Part shown: piece by piece, positions 48,497 through 56,267 of the stretch | Layout: the number at the start of each line of letters is the position of its first letter | Position numbering within the stretch: the first letter of the stretch is position 1 | Assembly: GCF_900172315.1 (NCBI RefSeq) | Contig: NZ_FWFV01000004.1 | Span: 186,001-250,000 of the forward strand | DNA length: 64,000 bases | Direction of reading: 5' to 3' | Origin: Palleronia marisminoris | GTDB taxonomy: Bacteria > Pseudomonadota > Alphaproteobacteria > Rhodobacterales > Rhodobacteraceae | Translations under genes and position numbers: made by a program | Notes under the pieces: generated by a model | The model's input: only the letters and a program-made list of their open reading frames with translations | Databases searched by the model: none | What the model was told of the DNA's origin: nothing

Positions 48497-49709
48497 CTCG
48501 AAAGTCGTCCCTCTTCCAGGCACCGGGCCGCGCCCGTCCCCGCGCGATCCGCGCATCGACGCCTTCCGGGGCATCGCGCTGGTGATGATCATCGTCACCC
48601 ACATGCCCGGCAACCCGTGGGAGGCGCTGACGATCCGCGAATGGGGCTTCTCCGACGCGGCCGAGGCGTTCTTCCTGATGTCCGGCATCGCGGCGGGCAT
48701 CGCCTATTCCCCGGCAATCGAGCGTTGGCTGCGCGGGAACGGGGGTCTCTGGGCCGCCATCTCGCCCATGTGGGCACGGGCCTGGACGCTGTACCTGGTG
48801 CAGATCCTGCTGACGGTGATCGCGCTCGGCCTTTTCGCGTGGTCGGCTGGCGTCTTCCTCGAGCCGCGATTCCGCGAGATCCACAACCTGGCCCAGATCT
48901 ACCGCGACCCCGGGGCCGCGCTGGCCGGAATCCCGACGCTGGGCTACCAGATCGGCTACGTGAACATCCTGCCGACCTACATCGTGCTGATGGTCGCCGC
49001 CCCCCTCATCGTCGCGGCGGGGCTGAAGCGGCCGCTGCTGGTGCTGGGCGTGTCCGTTCTGCTGTGGCATGTCAGCGGGCTGTGGCGGCTCAACATCCCG
49101 AACCATCCGGGCGGCGGGGGGTGGTTCTTCTCGCCGACATCGTGGCAGCTGATCTTCACGATCGGCCTGCTGATCGGCATCCGCCACCGCAAGGGCCAAC
49201 GGCTGGTGCCGGTAAGCCGGCCCACCTTGTGTATCGCGTTGGCGGTCCTCGCCTTCATCTTCGCGTGGCGGCACGTGCCGGAGCTCGGCACCTACATGAA
49301 CCACAAGATGGCACAGTTGGGCGCGCTCGGAGCGCCGGGGCACGTGGTGGCGCATACGAAGACGTGGCTCGGCCTGCCTCGCCTCATCCATGTCCTGGCG
49401 CTGGCCTATGTGCTGTCGTCCATCCCCGCGGTCCGCAGCCTTGCCGCCCACCGGGTCTCCAGGCCGCTCAGGACGATGGGACAGCAGGGGCTTCTGGTCT
49501 TCGCCTTCGGGACGGTGCTGATGCTGGTCGGCCAGATCCTGATGGACGTGGAGCCGACCTCTACCTGGTTGCCCTGGGTCCTGCCGCCTGCCGCCACGTT
49601 GCTTTGCTGGGCGGCGGCGTGGACCAAGAACCGGTTGCGCGCGCCGAAAGCCTCGGAGCGTCCGGCGGTGTCTGACGCCTCGCCCATGAAGCGCAGCGCC
49701 CTCGGCTAG
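48489..49709 (+). CDS. opgC: OpgC, glucan succinyltransferase (TTG start)
   Basis: Integral-membrane acyltransferase expected to add succinyl groups to the glucan. The product (406 residues) begins at TTG 48489, which has GGAGG at six-base spacing and lies just before the opgH stop; no ATG is better placed. The core is the OpgC membrane domain starting RDPRIDAFRGIALVMIIVTH, then WGFSDAAEAFFLMSG, with about ten membrane helices. This corresponds to R. sphaeroides opgC by order and family. It ends with four bases shared with the convergent pseudouridine synthase gene. Confidence 0.93.
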   Translation: MPDSKVVPLPGTGPRPSPRDPRIDAFRGIALVMIIVTHMPGNPWEALTIREWGFSDAAEAFFLMSGIAAGIAYSPAIERWLRGNGGLWAAISPMWARAWTLYLVQILLTVIALGLFAWSAGVFLEPRFREIHNLAQIYRDPGAALAGIPTLGYQIGYVNILPTYIVLMVAAPLIVAAGLKRPLLVLGVSVLLWHVSGLWRLNIPNHPGGGGWFFSPTSWQLIFTIGLLIGIRHRKGQRLVPVSRPTLCIALAVLAFIFAWRHVPELGTYMNHKMAQLGALGAPGHVVAHTKTWLGLPRLIHVLALAYVLSSIPAVRSLAAHRVSRPLRTMGQQGLLVFAFGTVLMLVGQILMDVEPTSTWLPWVLPPAATLLCWAAAWTKNRLRAPKASERPAVSDASPMKRSALG

Positions 49710-50365
49710 AACGGCGCAGGCGCCTCGAACCGCATCCAGCGCCCGCCGGCGGGATGGCGCAGTTCCAGCAACTCGGCGTGGAGCATCATCCGCGGATGAT
49801 CCCGCGCCGGGCCCTGCGCATAGAGCGTATCGCCCAGGATCGGATGGCCGAGGCTGAGCATGTGCACCCTCAGCTGGTGCGAGCGGCCGGTGATCGGCGT
49901 CAGGGATACGCGGCTTTCGGTGTCCGAGCGGTCGATCACCTGCCAGTCGGTCTGCGCCGGGCGCCCCTCGTCGTGATCGATCCGCTGGAGGGGGCGGTTC
50001 GGCCAGTCCACGATCAGCGGCAGGTCCACGCGGCCGCCGTCGCCCTGCACACGGCCCTCGACCCGCGCGACGTAGCGCTTCTTCGTGTGCCGCTTCTCGA
50101 ATTGCAGGCCCAGGTGGCGCTGCGCGTTCGGGTTCCGCGCGAAGATCATCACTCCGGACGTGTCCCGGTCCAGCCGGTGGACCAGCAGGACGCCGGGATA
50201 CGCGGCCTGCAACCGCGCGATCAGGCAGTCGGCCAGTGCAGGCCCCTTGCCCGGCACCGACAAAAGCCCGTCCGGCTTCACCACCACCAGCAGGTCGTGG
50301 TCCACATGCACCAGCTCCGGCGGGCCGGTGGGCGGGTCGTAGTCAGGTGCGTGCAAAGGTGGCAT
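49706..50365 (-). CDS. RluA-family pseudouridine synthase
   Basis: RNA pseudouridine synthase of 219 residues with a single catalytic domain and no S4 domain. The catalytic Asp66 is in VHRLDRDTSGV; other motifs are LLVVVKPDGLLSVPG and ITGRSHQLRVHMLSLGHPILGD. The compact form resembles RluA, which modifies 23S rRNA U746 and tRNA U32, but the target cannot be read from the sequence. The start overlaps the end of the msrC-like gene by 23 bases on the same strand. Confidence 0.9.
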   Translation of the reverse strand: MPPLHAPDYDPPTGPPELVHVDHDLLVVVKPDGLLSVPGKGPALADCLIARLQAAYPGVLLVHRLDRDTSGVMIFARNPNAQRHLGLQFEKRHTKKRYVARVEGRVQGDGGRVDLPLIVDWPNRPLQRIDHDEGRPAQTDWQVIDRSDTESRVSLTPITGRSHQLRVHMLSLGHPILGDTLYAQGPARDHPRMMLHAELLELRHPAGGRWMRFEAPAPF

Positions 50366-50795
50366 CGAGGATCCTCGTCAGGCCGGCTGCGTCCGCGTCG
50401 GTGAAGGCGTCGGGGCGATCGCTGTCGATGTCGAACACGGCGATGATTTCGCCGGCCGCGTCGCGCACGGGCAGGACGATCTCGCTTCGGGTCGAGGACG
50501 CGCAGGCGATGTGGCCGGGGAACGCTTCGACATCGGGGACAAGCTGAACCTCGCCGGTGCGCGCCGCCGCGCCGCAGACGCCGCGCTCGAACGGAATGAC
50601 GAGGCAGCCATGGCCGCCCTGGTAGGGGCCGATCTTCAGCAGGCCGGGTGCCACGACCCGGTAGAAGCCGGTCCAGTCGAAGCGGTCGTCGGAATGGTGC
50701 ACCTCGCAGGCCAGCGTGGCCATGAGGGCGACCTGGTCGTCCTCACCTTCGGTCAGGCTCGCCACACGGGCGGCGAGCGCGTCGTAATCCAGCAT
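50343..50795 (-). CDS. msrC: Free methionine-(R)-sulfoxide reductase (fRMsr)
   Basis: GAF-domain enzyme that reduces free methionine-R-sulfoxide, 150 residues. The three functional cysteines are present: Cys64 (GHGCLVIPF), Cys74 (RGVCGAAA) and Cys98 (GHIACASSTRSEIVLPV); their spacing of 10 and 24 equals that of the E. coli enzyme. DRFDWTGFYRV is the N-terminal signature. The gene is the first of a minus-strand pair with the pseudouridine synthase and diverges from the STAS-domain gene. Confidence 0.92.
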   Translation of the reverse strand: MLDYDALAARVASLTEGEDDQVALMATLACEVHHSDDRFDWTGFYRVVAPGLLKIGPYQGGHGCLVIPFERGVCGAAARTGEVQLVPDVEAFPGHIACASSTRSEIVLPVRDAAGEIIAVFDIDSDRPDAFTDADAAGLTRILDATFART

Positions 50796-50885
50796 GAGCT
50801 GTTCCGGAATCGTTGCTGCTTTAAGGCTCCGTTAGCACGAGCCGTGCAGGATTGGCCACGCGCAGGGCAGCAGAGGTTCGCACGC

Positions 50886-51233
50886 ATGAACATCGAAACC
50901 CGCCTCTCGGACGAGGGGCTTGTCGTTCGGCCCTTGGAGTCTCGGCTCGACGCGGCCGGGGCAGTGCAGTTCAAGGATGCGATCCGCGACCTTGTTTCGA
51001 GCGCGCCGGACTGCATGATCCTGGACCTCGGCAACGTGACCTTCCTCGATTCCTCCGGCCTTGGCGCGGTGGTCGGGGCGATGAAGATGCTCGGCCCGGA
51101 TCGGCGTCTCGAACTCGCCAACCTCAATCCTGCGGTGGCGAAGGTGTTCGCCCTGACCCGGATGGACAGGGTCTTCACGATTCACACCACCCCGCCCGCC
51201 GGTGCGCCGGTCGACACCCGCCATGTCGGCTGA
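50886..51233 (+). CDS. STAS-domain anti-sigma factor antagonist
   Basis: Single-domain protein of 115 residues related to SpoIIAA/RsbV. The phosphorylation loop is TFLDSSGLGAVVGAM, where Ser56 or Ser57 would be modified by the partner kinase. ATG 50886 gives the correct N-terminus; the longer frame includes shadow sequence of the opposite gene. It overlaps by 11 bases the gene for an RsbW-type ATPase, so the two form a partner-switching pair. No sigma factor gene is nearby, so the output is unknown. Confidence 0.9.
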   Translation: MNIETRLSDEGLVVRPLESRLDAAGAVQFKDAIRDLVSSAPDCMILDLGNVTFLDSSGLGAVVGAMKMLGPDRRLELANLNPAVAKVFALTRMDRVFTIHTTPPAGAPVDTRHVG

Positions 51234-51699
51234 AGCACGCCCGAAAATCCACCATGAGGAGGTCCCGCATACCGACGGAAGGCGGGAGCTGCGCGTTTTC
51301 TACGTCAGCAACGACGTCGCCACGCGCGAAGCCCTGGTCGGCGTGGCCCGCGAGTTGCGCGGCTTCGGGTTGTGCGAATGCGAGCTCCAGACCGTTCAGC
51401 AGGTTCTGGCCGAAATCCTGAACAACGTGGTCGAACATGCCTGTGCCGACGACACAAGCGCGCTGATCGAGCTTCGCGTGATCCTCGAGGAAAGCATCAT
51501 CCACGCGCAGGTCATCGATTCGGGCCGGCCGATGCCCGGCGGCACCCTGCCGGAGCCCGCGCCCCCCCACCCGACGGATTTGCCCGAGGGCGGCTTCGGC
51601 TGGTGCATCATCCGTGCCATGGCCGACCGGATCAGCTACGTCCGCGAGGGCGGGCGCAACAGGCTCAGCGTTTCGCTTCGCCGGGACCGAAAGCCCTGA
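51223..51699 (+). CDS. RsbW/SpoIIAB-type ATP-binding anti-sigma kinase
   Basis: GHKL-type serine kinase of 158 residues from ATG 51223. The N-box is LAEILNNVVEHA, the G1 region is QVIDSGRPMPGG, and the G2 region is PEGGFGWCIIRAMADRISY. It is the expected partner of the STAS protein encoded just upstream; the genes overlap by 11 bases. An alternative GTG seven codons earlier exists. Either anti-sigma activity or control of another response-regulator output (as in PP2C-linked systems) is possible. Confidence 0.9.
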   Translation: MSAEARPKIHHEEVPHTDGRRELRVFYVSNDVATREALVGVARELRGFGLCECELQTVQQVLAEILNNVVEHACADDTSALIELRVILEESIIHAQVIDSGRPMPGGTLPEPAPPHPTDLPEGGFGWCIIRAMADRISYVREGGRNRLSVSLRRDRKP

Positions 51700-51755
51700 C
51701 CTCGCCTTCCCTTGCCGGTCGCGCGCGCATAGCGTGACCGCCGAGGGAGGATCAC

Positions 51756-53333
51756 ATGATGCGCGACTTTCACCTGCCGGGGCGTTCGCCCGTCTATGCC
51801 GAGAACGGGATGTGCGCGACGTCACACCCGCTGGCGGCGAAAGTCGCGATCCAGATCCTGGAATCCGGCGGCAACGCTGTGGACGCGGCCATCGCCGGCG
51901 CGGTGCTGCTGGGCATCGCCGAGCCGCAAATGACCGGCATCGGCGGCGACTGCTTCGCGCTTGTCGCCAAGCCTGACGGGGAGATCATTGCCCTGAACGG
52001 ATCGGGCCGCGCCCCTGCGGGGCTGGATGCCGAGGCGATCCGGGGCGAAGGGCACACCTTCATGCCGCTCGGCCATGCTCATGCGGTGACGATTCCGGGT
52101 GCCATCGACGCCTTCTGCCGCCTGTCCGCCGATCACGGGCGCGCCGGCCTTGCCACGGCACTGGCCCCGGCGATCCACTACGCCGAAGCCGGCATCCCCG
52201 TCGCCGATCGCGTTGCCTTCGACTGGGCGAAGGACGCCGGCACCCTGACCGGAGCGGCCCGTGACGTCTACCTGCCGAACGGCACCGCCCCATCCCCCGG
52301 CACGATCTTCCGCGCCCCGCAGCAGGCCGAGGTGCTGCGCCGTGTCGCCATGGACGGGCGGCAAGGCTTCTACGAGGGCGAGGTCGCCGAGGACATGGTG
52401 CAGAGCCTCCGCGCGGCGGGCGGCACCCATACGCTCGACGATTTCGCTTCGGTCGAGGCCTCCTACGGCACCCCCCTGACCGGCACCTATGGCGAGCACG
52501 AACTTGTCGAGCATCCGCCCAACGGGCAGGGCGCGACGGCGATCCTGCTGGCGCATATCCTCGCGCAGTTCGACCTGTCATCGCTCGACCCCGTCGGGAG
52601 CGAGCGCGCGCACCTGGAGGCCGAGGCCGCCAAGCTGGCCTATGACGCGCGCAACCGCTACCTCGCCGACCCCGAGCACGTGACCAAGCTGGACCACATG
52701 CTGTCGATGGGCACGGCGAAGGCGCTGGCCGAGCTGATCGACCCCGACCGAGCAATGCCGGATGCGCGCACGGCCTCCGGCGCCGTTCACAAGGACACGA
52801 TCTACATCACCGTGGTGGACCGCGACCGCATGGCGGTGTCGCTGATCTATTCGATCTTCCACGGGTTCGGCTCGGGGATCGCGTCCGACACGTTCGGCAT
52901 CCTGTTCCAGAACCGCGGCGCGGGCTTCAGCCTGGAACGTGGCCACGCCAACGAGGCTGCCCCCGGCAAACGTCCGATGCACACGATCATCCCCGGCATG
53001 ATCCGCCACAAGGGCCGTCTTGCCATGCCTTTTGGCGTCATGGGCGGGGGCTACCAGCCCGCGGGGCACGCACGCTTCCTGACGAATGTCGCGGATTACG
53101 GGATGAGCCCGCAGGCGGCCATCGACGCCCCGCGCAGCTTTGCCGACAAGGGCGTGCTCAACGTCGAAAGAGGCTATGCGAGCGGGGTGCGCGATGCCCT
53201 TGCCGCGCGGGGACACCGGGTCGAGGTTCCCGACACTCCGCTCGGGGGCGCACAGGCGATCCTGATGCGCGAGGATGGCGTGCTCGAAGGTGGGTCCGAT
53301 CCCCGCAAGGACGGATGCGCCCTGGGATATTAG
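51756..53333 (+). CDS. Gamma-glutamyltransferase family protein
   Basis: N-terminal-nucleophile hydrolase of 525 residues that by family cleaves gamma-glutamyl bonds such as in glutathione. The probable autoprocessing nucleophile is Thr348 in HKDTIYITVVDRD, aligned to the threonine that begins the small subunit; MGGGYQPAGHARFLTN and TGIGGDCFALVA are other conserved parts. There is no signal peptide, so it may act in the cytoplasm, unlike periplasmic E. coli Ggt. GGAGG lies before the ATG (a second ATG follows directly). The rhodanese gene begins nine bases after the stop. Confidence 0.92.
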   Translation: MMRDFHLPGRSPVYAENGMCATSHPLAAKVAIQILESGGNAVDAAIAGAVLLGIAEPQMTGIGGDCFALVAKPDGEIIALNGSGRAPAGLDAEAIRGEGHTFMPLGHAHAVTIPGAIDAFCRLSADHGRAGLATALAPAIHYAEAGIPVADRVAFDWAKDAGTLTGAARDVYLPNGTAPSPGTIFRAPQQAEVLRRVAMDGRQGFYEGEVAEDMVQSLRAAGGTHTLDDFASVEASYGTPLTGTYGEHELVEHPPNGQGATAILLAHILAQFDLSSLDPVGSERAHLEAEAAKLAYDARNRYLADPEHVTKLDHMLSMGTAKALAELIDPDRAMPDARTASGAVHKDTIYITVVDRDRMAVSLIYSIFHGFGSGIASDTFGILFQNRGAGFSLERGHANEAAPGKRPMHTIIPGMIRHKGRLAMPFGVMGGGYQPAGHARFLTNVADYGMSPQAAIDAPRSFADKGVLNVERGYASGVRDALAARGHRVEVPDTPLGGAQAILMREDGVLEGGSDPRKDGCALGY

Positions 53334-53342
53334 GAGGAAGCC

Positions 53343-53732
53343 ATGCCGATCACCCCCGTCGAGACCCTTGTCGCGAACGCCAAGGCCCGGATCGAGACCC
53401 TTGCGCTCGAGGAAGCCAGGGCGCGCGCCGAACGAGGCGACGCGCTGCTGGTGGACATCCGCGACGTGCGTGAGCTGGACCGGCAGGGACGCGTACCGGG
53501 CGCCGTCCATGCCCCGCGCGGGATGCTGGAGTTTTGGGTCGACCCGGAAAGCCCCTACCACCGCGAGGTCTTCGCAACCGACAAGCAGCTGATCCTGTTC
53601 TGCGCCGGAGCGATGCGATCGGCCTTGGCCGTGGCGACGCTGCGGGACATGGGGCTCGAGAATGTCGCCGAGATGGACGAAGGCTTCGCGGGCTGGACCG
53701 CCCGCGGCCTGCCCGTTGAAAAGCGCGACTAG
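53343..53732 (+). CDS. Rhodanese-domain sulfurtransferase
   Basis: Single-domain rhodanese of 129 residues. The active-site loop is LFCAGAMRSA, with the persulfide-forming cysteine. DIRDVRELDRQGRVPGAVHAPRG is the N-terminal half signature (split here for length: DIRDVRELD and GAVHAPRG). GGAGGA precedes the ATG. It follows the gamma-glutamyltransferase gene closely, which makes a link to glutathione-derived sulfur plausible. The stop overlaps the convergent hspQ stop by four bases. Confidence 0.9.
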   Translation: MPITPVETLVANAKARIETLALEEARARAERGDALLVDIRDVRELDRQGRVPGAVHAPRGMLEFWVDPESPYHREVFATDKQLILFCAGAMRSALAVATLRDMGLENVAEMDEGFAGWTARGLPVEKRD

Positions 53733-54055
53733 TTCAGCTGGAAGTGGACCGGATAGGTGCCGTTTTCCGGCTCGCCGAAGAACTCGGGCAGGTCGGGATG
53801 GCCCACGGGTTCGCCTGAATAGTCGGCCTCGAGGTTCTGCTCGGACACGTAGGCGACGTAATAGCTTTGGTCGTTCTCGGCCAGCAGGTGGTAGAACGGC
53901 TGATCGCGCGCCGGGCGTGCCTCTTCGGGAATGGACTCGTACCATTCCTCGGTATTCGCGAAGGTCGGGTCGACGTCGAAGACAACACCCCGGAACGGGT
54001 GCTTGCGATGACGGACGACCTGACCAAGATGATAGCGCGCGCGCGTTTTCAGCAT
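53729..54055 (-). CDS. hspQ: HspQ / hemimethylated-DNA-binding protein-like (YccV)
   Basis: Small heat-shock-type protein of 108 residues, family known for binding hemimethylated DNA and for specificity-enhancing of Lon. The start at 54055 (AGAGG upstream) gives MLKTRARYHLGQVVRHRKHPFRG taken in part; RYHLGQVVRHR and PFRGVVFDVDP are the signature, followed by DQPFYHLLAENDQSYYVAYV. The longer open frame is not needed. The 264 bases upstream separate it from a divergent lytic-transglycosylase gene. Confidence 0.92.
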   Translation of the reverse strand: MLKTRARYHLGQVVRHRKHPFRGVVFDVDPTFANTEEWYESIPEEARPARDQPFYHLLAENDQSYYVAYVSEQNLEADYSGEPVGHPDLPEFFGEPENGTYPVHFQLN

Positions 54056-54319
54056 GCCTCTTCTCCCGTCCATTCGGACAACATGTAGAAGCCGAAGATC
54101 GTTGTCCATGCCCGCGATCCCTAGAGATTGAAACACATCGTGGCCGGATCCTGAGGGTGGCTGCAAAGATTTGCCGATCTCGCCATTCCTCGACCGCAGT
54201 CCCTGTCGTCCATTTGCCGCTGATCCTTGCCCGGGTCATCTCGTCCCATTTGCGTGCGCCGGCGTTTTGGTTAGAGTGGACGGCAAAAGACGCCAAAAAA
54301 GACAAATCGAGCAGGCCCC

Positions 54320-54904
54320 ATGACCAGACACGTCCGTGCGCTGATCCTTTTGCTGTTCGTCGCGTCCTGCGGCAGCACCGAAAGCACAGCACCCCGCAAC
54401 CTCGAGAATGCGTGCGCCATTCTCGACGAACGCCCCCACTACCTGCGCGCCATGCGCCGGACCGAGCGCAAATGGGGCGTCCCCATCTCGGTCCAGATGG
54501 CGACGATCCACCAGGAATCGAAGTTCATCGGCAACGCCCGCACACCCTTGCGATTCGCCCTCGGGGTGATCCCGATGGGTCGGCAGAGCTCGGCCTACGG
54601 CTATAGCCAGGCTCTCGACGGGACCTGGGACGAGTACTTGCAAAAGCAGGGAAACCGGCGCGCCAAGCGGGACGACATCAACGACGCCACCGACTTCATG
54701 GGCTGGTACATGCACCAGACCGAACAGGGTCTGGGCGTCTCGAAGCGGGACGCCAAGAACCAGTACCTGGCCTATCACGAGGGGCGGTCGGGCTATGCGC
54801 GCGGCAGCTACAACGCAAAGCCGTGGCTGCTGACCGTGTCGGACAAGGTTCAGACGCGGGCGATCCTCTACGAGAACCAGCTCCGCGCCTGCCGCAAGAC
54901 GTGA
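54320..54904 (+). CDS. Lytic transglycosylase-like (SLT) lipoprotein
   Basis: Lipoprotein of 194 residues with a signal peptide ending in the lipobox FVASC (Cys17). The domain resembles soluble lytic transglycosylases: WGVPISVQMATIHQESKFIG contains the probable catalytic Glu66, and SSAYGYSQALDGTWDEYL corresponds to the AxGLMQ-like region. It probably cleaves peptidoglycan glycan strands from the outer membrane. The 264 bases before it, shared with hspQ, include an imperfect GGCG...CGCC inverted repeat near 54260-54293. The stop is directly next to the lolA stop. Confidence 0.82.
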   Translation: MTRHVRALILLLFVASCGSTESTAPRNLENACAILDERPHYLRAMRRTERKWGVPISVQMATIHQESKFIGNARTPLRFALGVIPMGRQSSAYGYSQALDGTWDEYLQKQGNRRAKRDDINDATDFMGWYMHQTEQGLGVSKRDAKNQYLAYHEGRSGYARGSYNAKPWLLTVSDKVQTRAILYENQLRACRKT

Positions 54905-55522
54905 TCAGTTCCCGCCGCGAGACCTGACCTCGGTCGGGATCGAGAAGTAGCTGGCCGGCAGGCTGCCGACCTGCTGCAGGTTCGACAGCGCGGTCGTGGT
55001 GCGATTGCCCTGCCCGTCGATCACCACCCATTGGCGCAGGGTCAGCGGGTTGTCGGTGAACACCAGTTCCAGCGCGCCGTATTGCGGGCGCTGCGGGTCC
55101 TGCGCGGTCACGATCGTCTTGTTACCCTCTTGCCGGTGCCCCTGGACCATCCCGGCCCGGCCGAGATTGACGTTGCTGTCGAGGATGATCGACAGCGGCG
55201 TCTGGCTGAGGGGGTAGGTCTCGGGGTTCACGCTGTTCGATCGGCCGTCGAACACGGCGACCGAGCCGCCACCGGCCATCACCAGGTCCTGTACCGGTGG
55301 ATCGTAGTCGAACCGCATCCGGCCCGGCCGGTTGATATAAAGCGTCCCGGTCGAGATCGACTGGTCGTTGTTGATCTGGGTGAACTTGGCCTGCACCGTG
55401 CCGAGGCTGTTCAGGTATTGCGACAGGTTGGCCAGCGGAATGGGGGCGGCCTGCGCCTGGCCGGCGAGCGCCAGGCCCGCGGTGGCGGCCGTGGCGGCGA
55501 AGAAGGTTCTGCGCGTGAGCAT
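54905..55522 (-). CDS. lolA: Outer-membrane lipoprotein carrier protein LolA
   Basis: Periplasmic chaperone that carries lipoproteins from LolCDE to the outer membrane. The 205-residue protein has a twin-arginine-like start (MLTRRTFFAATAATAGLAL) and cleavage near AQA. The mature domain includes LGTVQAKFTQIN, YINRPGRMRFDYDPP and LSQTPLSIILDSN, typical of LolA. It is divergent from dps; a perfect 11-base inverted repeat lies between them. Its substrates are made through lspA, also in this window. Confidence 0.92.
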   Translation of the reverse strand: MLTRRTFFAATAATAGLALAGQAQAAPIPLANLSQYLNSLGTVQAKFTQINNDQSISTGTLYINRPGRMRFDYDPPVQDLVMAGGGSVAVFDGRSNSVNPETYPLSQTPLSIILDSNVNLGRAGMVQGHRQEGNKTIVTAQDPQRPQYGALELVFTDNPLTLRQWVVIDGQGNRTTTALSNLQQVGSLPASYFSIPTEVRSRGGN

Positions 55523-55583
55523 GTTGGACTCCGGGTCTTGGGTTCAGCCTCGATATAGGAAGCATGCGGCCAGTCGCCATCGT

Positions 55584-55613
55584 CATCCCATGACAGTGCG
55601 GCGTCATGGGATG
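55584..55613. repeat. Perfect 11-base inverted repeat between lolA and dps
   Basis: CATCCCATGAC (55584-55594) and GTCATGGGATG (55603-55613) are exact reverse complements with an eight-base spacer. No T tract follows on either strand. The location in a divergent promoter region, about 60 bases from the lolA start and 80 from the dps start, fits an operator for a dimeric regulator; a small RNA hairpin is the alternative. Confidence 0.7.
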
Positions 55614-55694
55614 GAACCCGCCCCATAGCTGCGGCTTTGACGAATGAAAGACGGCGCCACGCGTCGTCCAGAGAATTTCGTTGAAGGAGGCATC

Positions 55695-56186
55695 ATGCCC
55701 GAAGCATTCGTCAAAGGCCTGAACGACAACACCCGCTCGAAGGTGGTCGACCTTCTGAACGCGCGGCTCAGCGACGTGATCTCGCTGGCGCTGGCCTCGA
55801 AGCAGGCGCACTGGAACCTGCGCGGCCCCGGCTTCATCGGGGTGCACGAGTTGCTCGACGAGGTGGCCGACCGGCTGCGCGAAAGCTCGGACCTGATCGC
55901 CGAGCGTGCCGTGATCCTCGGCGGCTTCGCCGACGGCACCGCCGAAATCGTGGCCGAGAAGACCACGATGAAGCCCTATCCGTTGAACGAAAAGGACATC
56001 CAAGTCCATCTCGAGGCGCTGCGCGAGCGGTTCCTGGACGTCGGCGAGAAGATCCGCAGCGCGATCGACGAGGCGGGCGAGATCGGCGATGACGACACCG
56101 AGGATCTCTTCACCGAGGTCTCGCGTCAGATCGACAAGGACGCCTGGTTCCTCGCGGCCAACATGCCCGAGCCCGCCAAAACCTGA
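55695..56186 (+). CDS. dps: Dps-family DNA-binding ferritin
   Basis: Mini-ferritin of 163 residues that stores iron and protects DNA against peroxide. The start is ATG 55695, with AAGGAGG upstream; a start 17 codons earlier lacks a site. The ferroxidase segment KQAHWNLRGPGFIGVHELLDEVADRL (split: KQAHWNLRG and HELLDEVADRL) carries the His/Asp/Glu ligands shared between subunits. A strong terminator follows. It is divergent from lolA across an inverted repeat. Confidence 0.95.
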   Translation: MPEAFVKGLNDNTRSKVVDLLNARLSDVISLALASKQAHWNLRGPGFIGVHELLDEVADRLRESSDLIAERAVILGGFADGTAEIVAEKTTMKPYPLNEKDIQVHLEALRERFLDVGEKIRSAIDEAGEIGDDDTEDLFTEVSRQIDKDAWFLAANMPEPAKT

Positions 56187-56227
56187 TCCCTTATCCCTCC
56201 CTGGCGGGCTTCCGGCCCGCAGGACCT

Positions 56228-56256
56228 GCCCGGCACCTCGCGTGCCGGGCTTTTTT
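56228..56256 (+). terminator. Intrinsic terminator after dps
   Basis: GCCCGGCAC (56228-56236) pairs with GTGCCGGGC (56242-56250) around a five-base loop, followed by six T residues. It also lies 12 bases from the convergent ftsK stop. Confidence 0.9.
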
Positions 56257-56267
56257 CTGCGCCGGCG

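Noticed and set aside
50806-50833. EcfG-type general stress promoter (GGAAC-N16/17-CGTT) before the STAS gene
   Set aside because: The candidate reads GGAAT with a 19-base spacer to CGTT, so both the hexamer and the spacing deviate.
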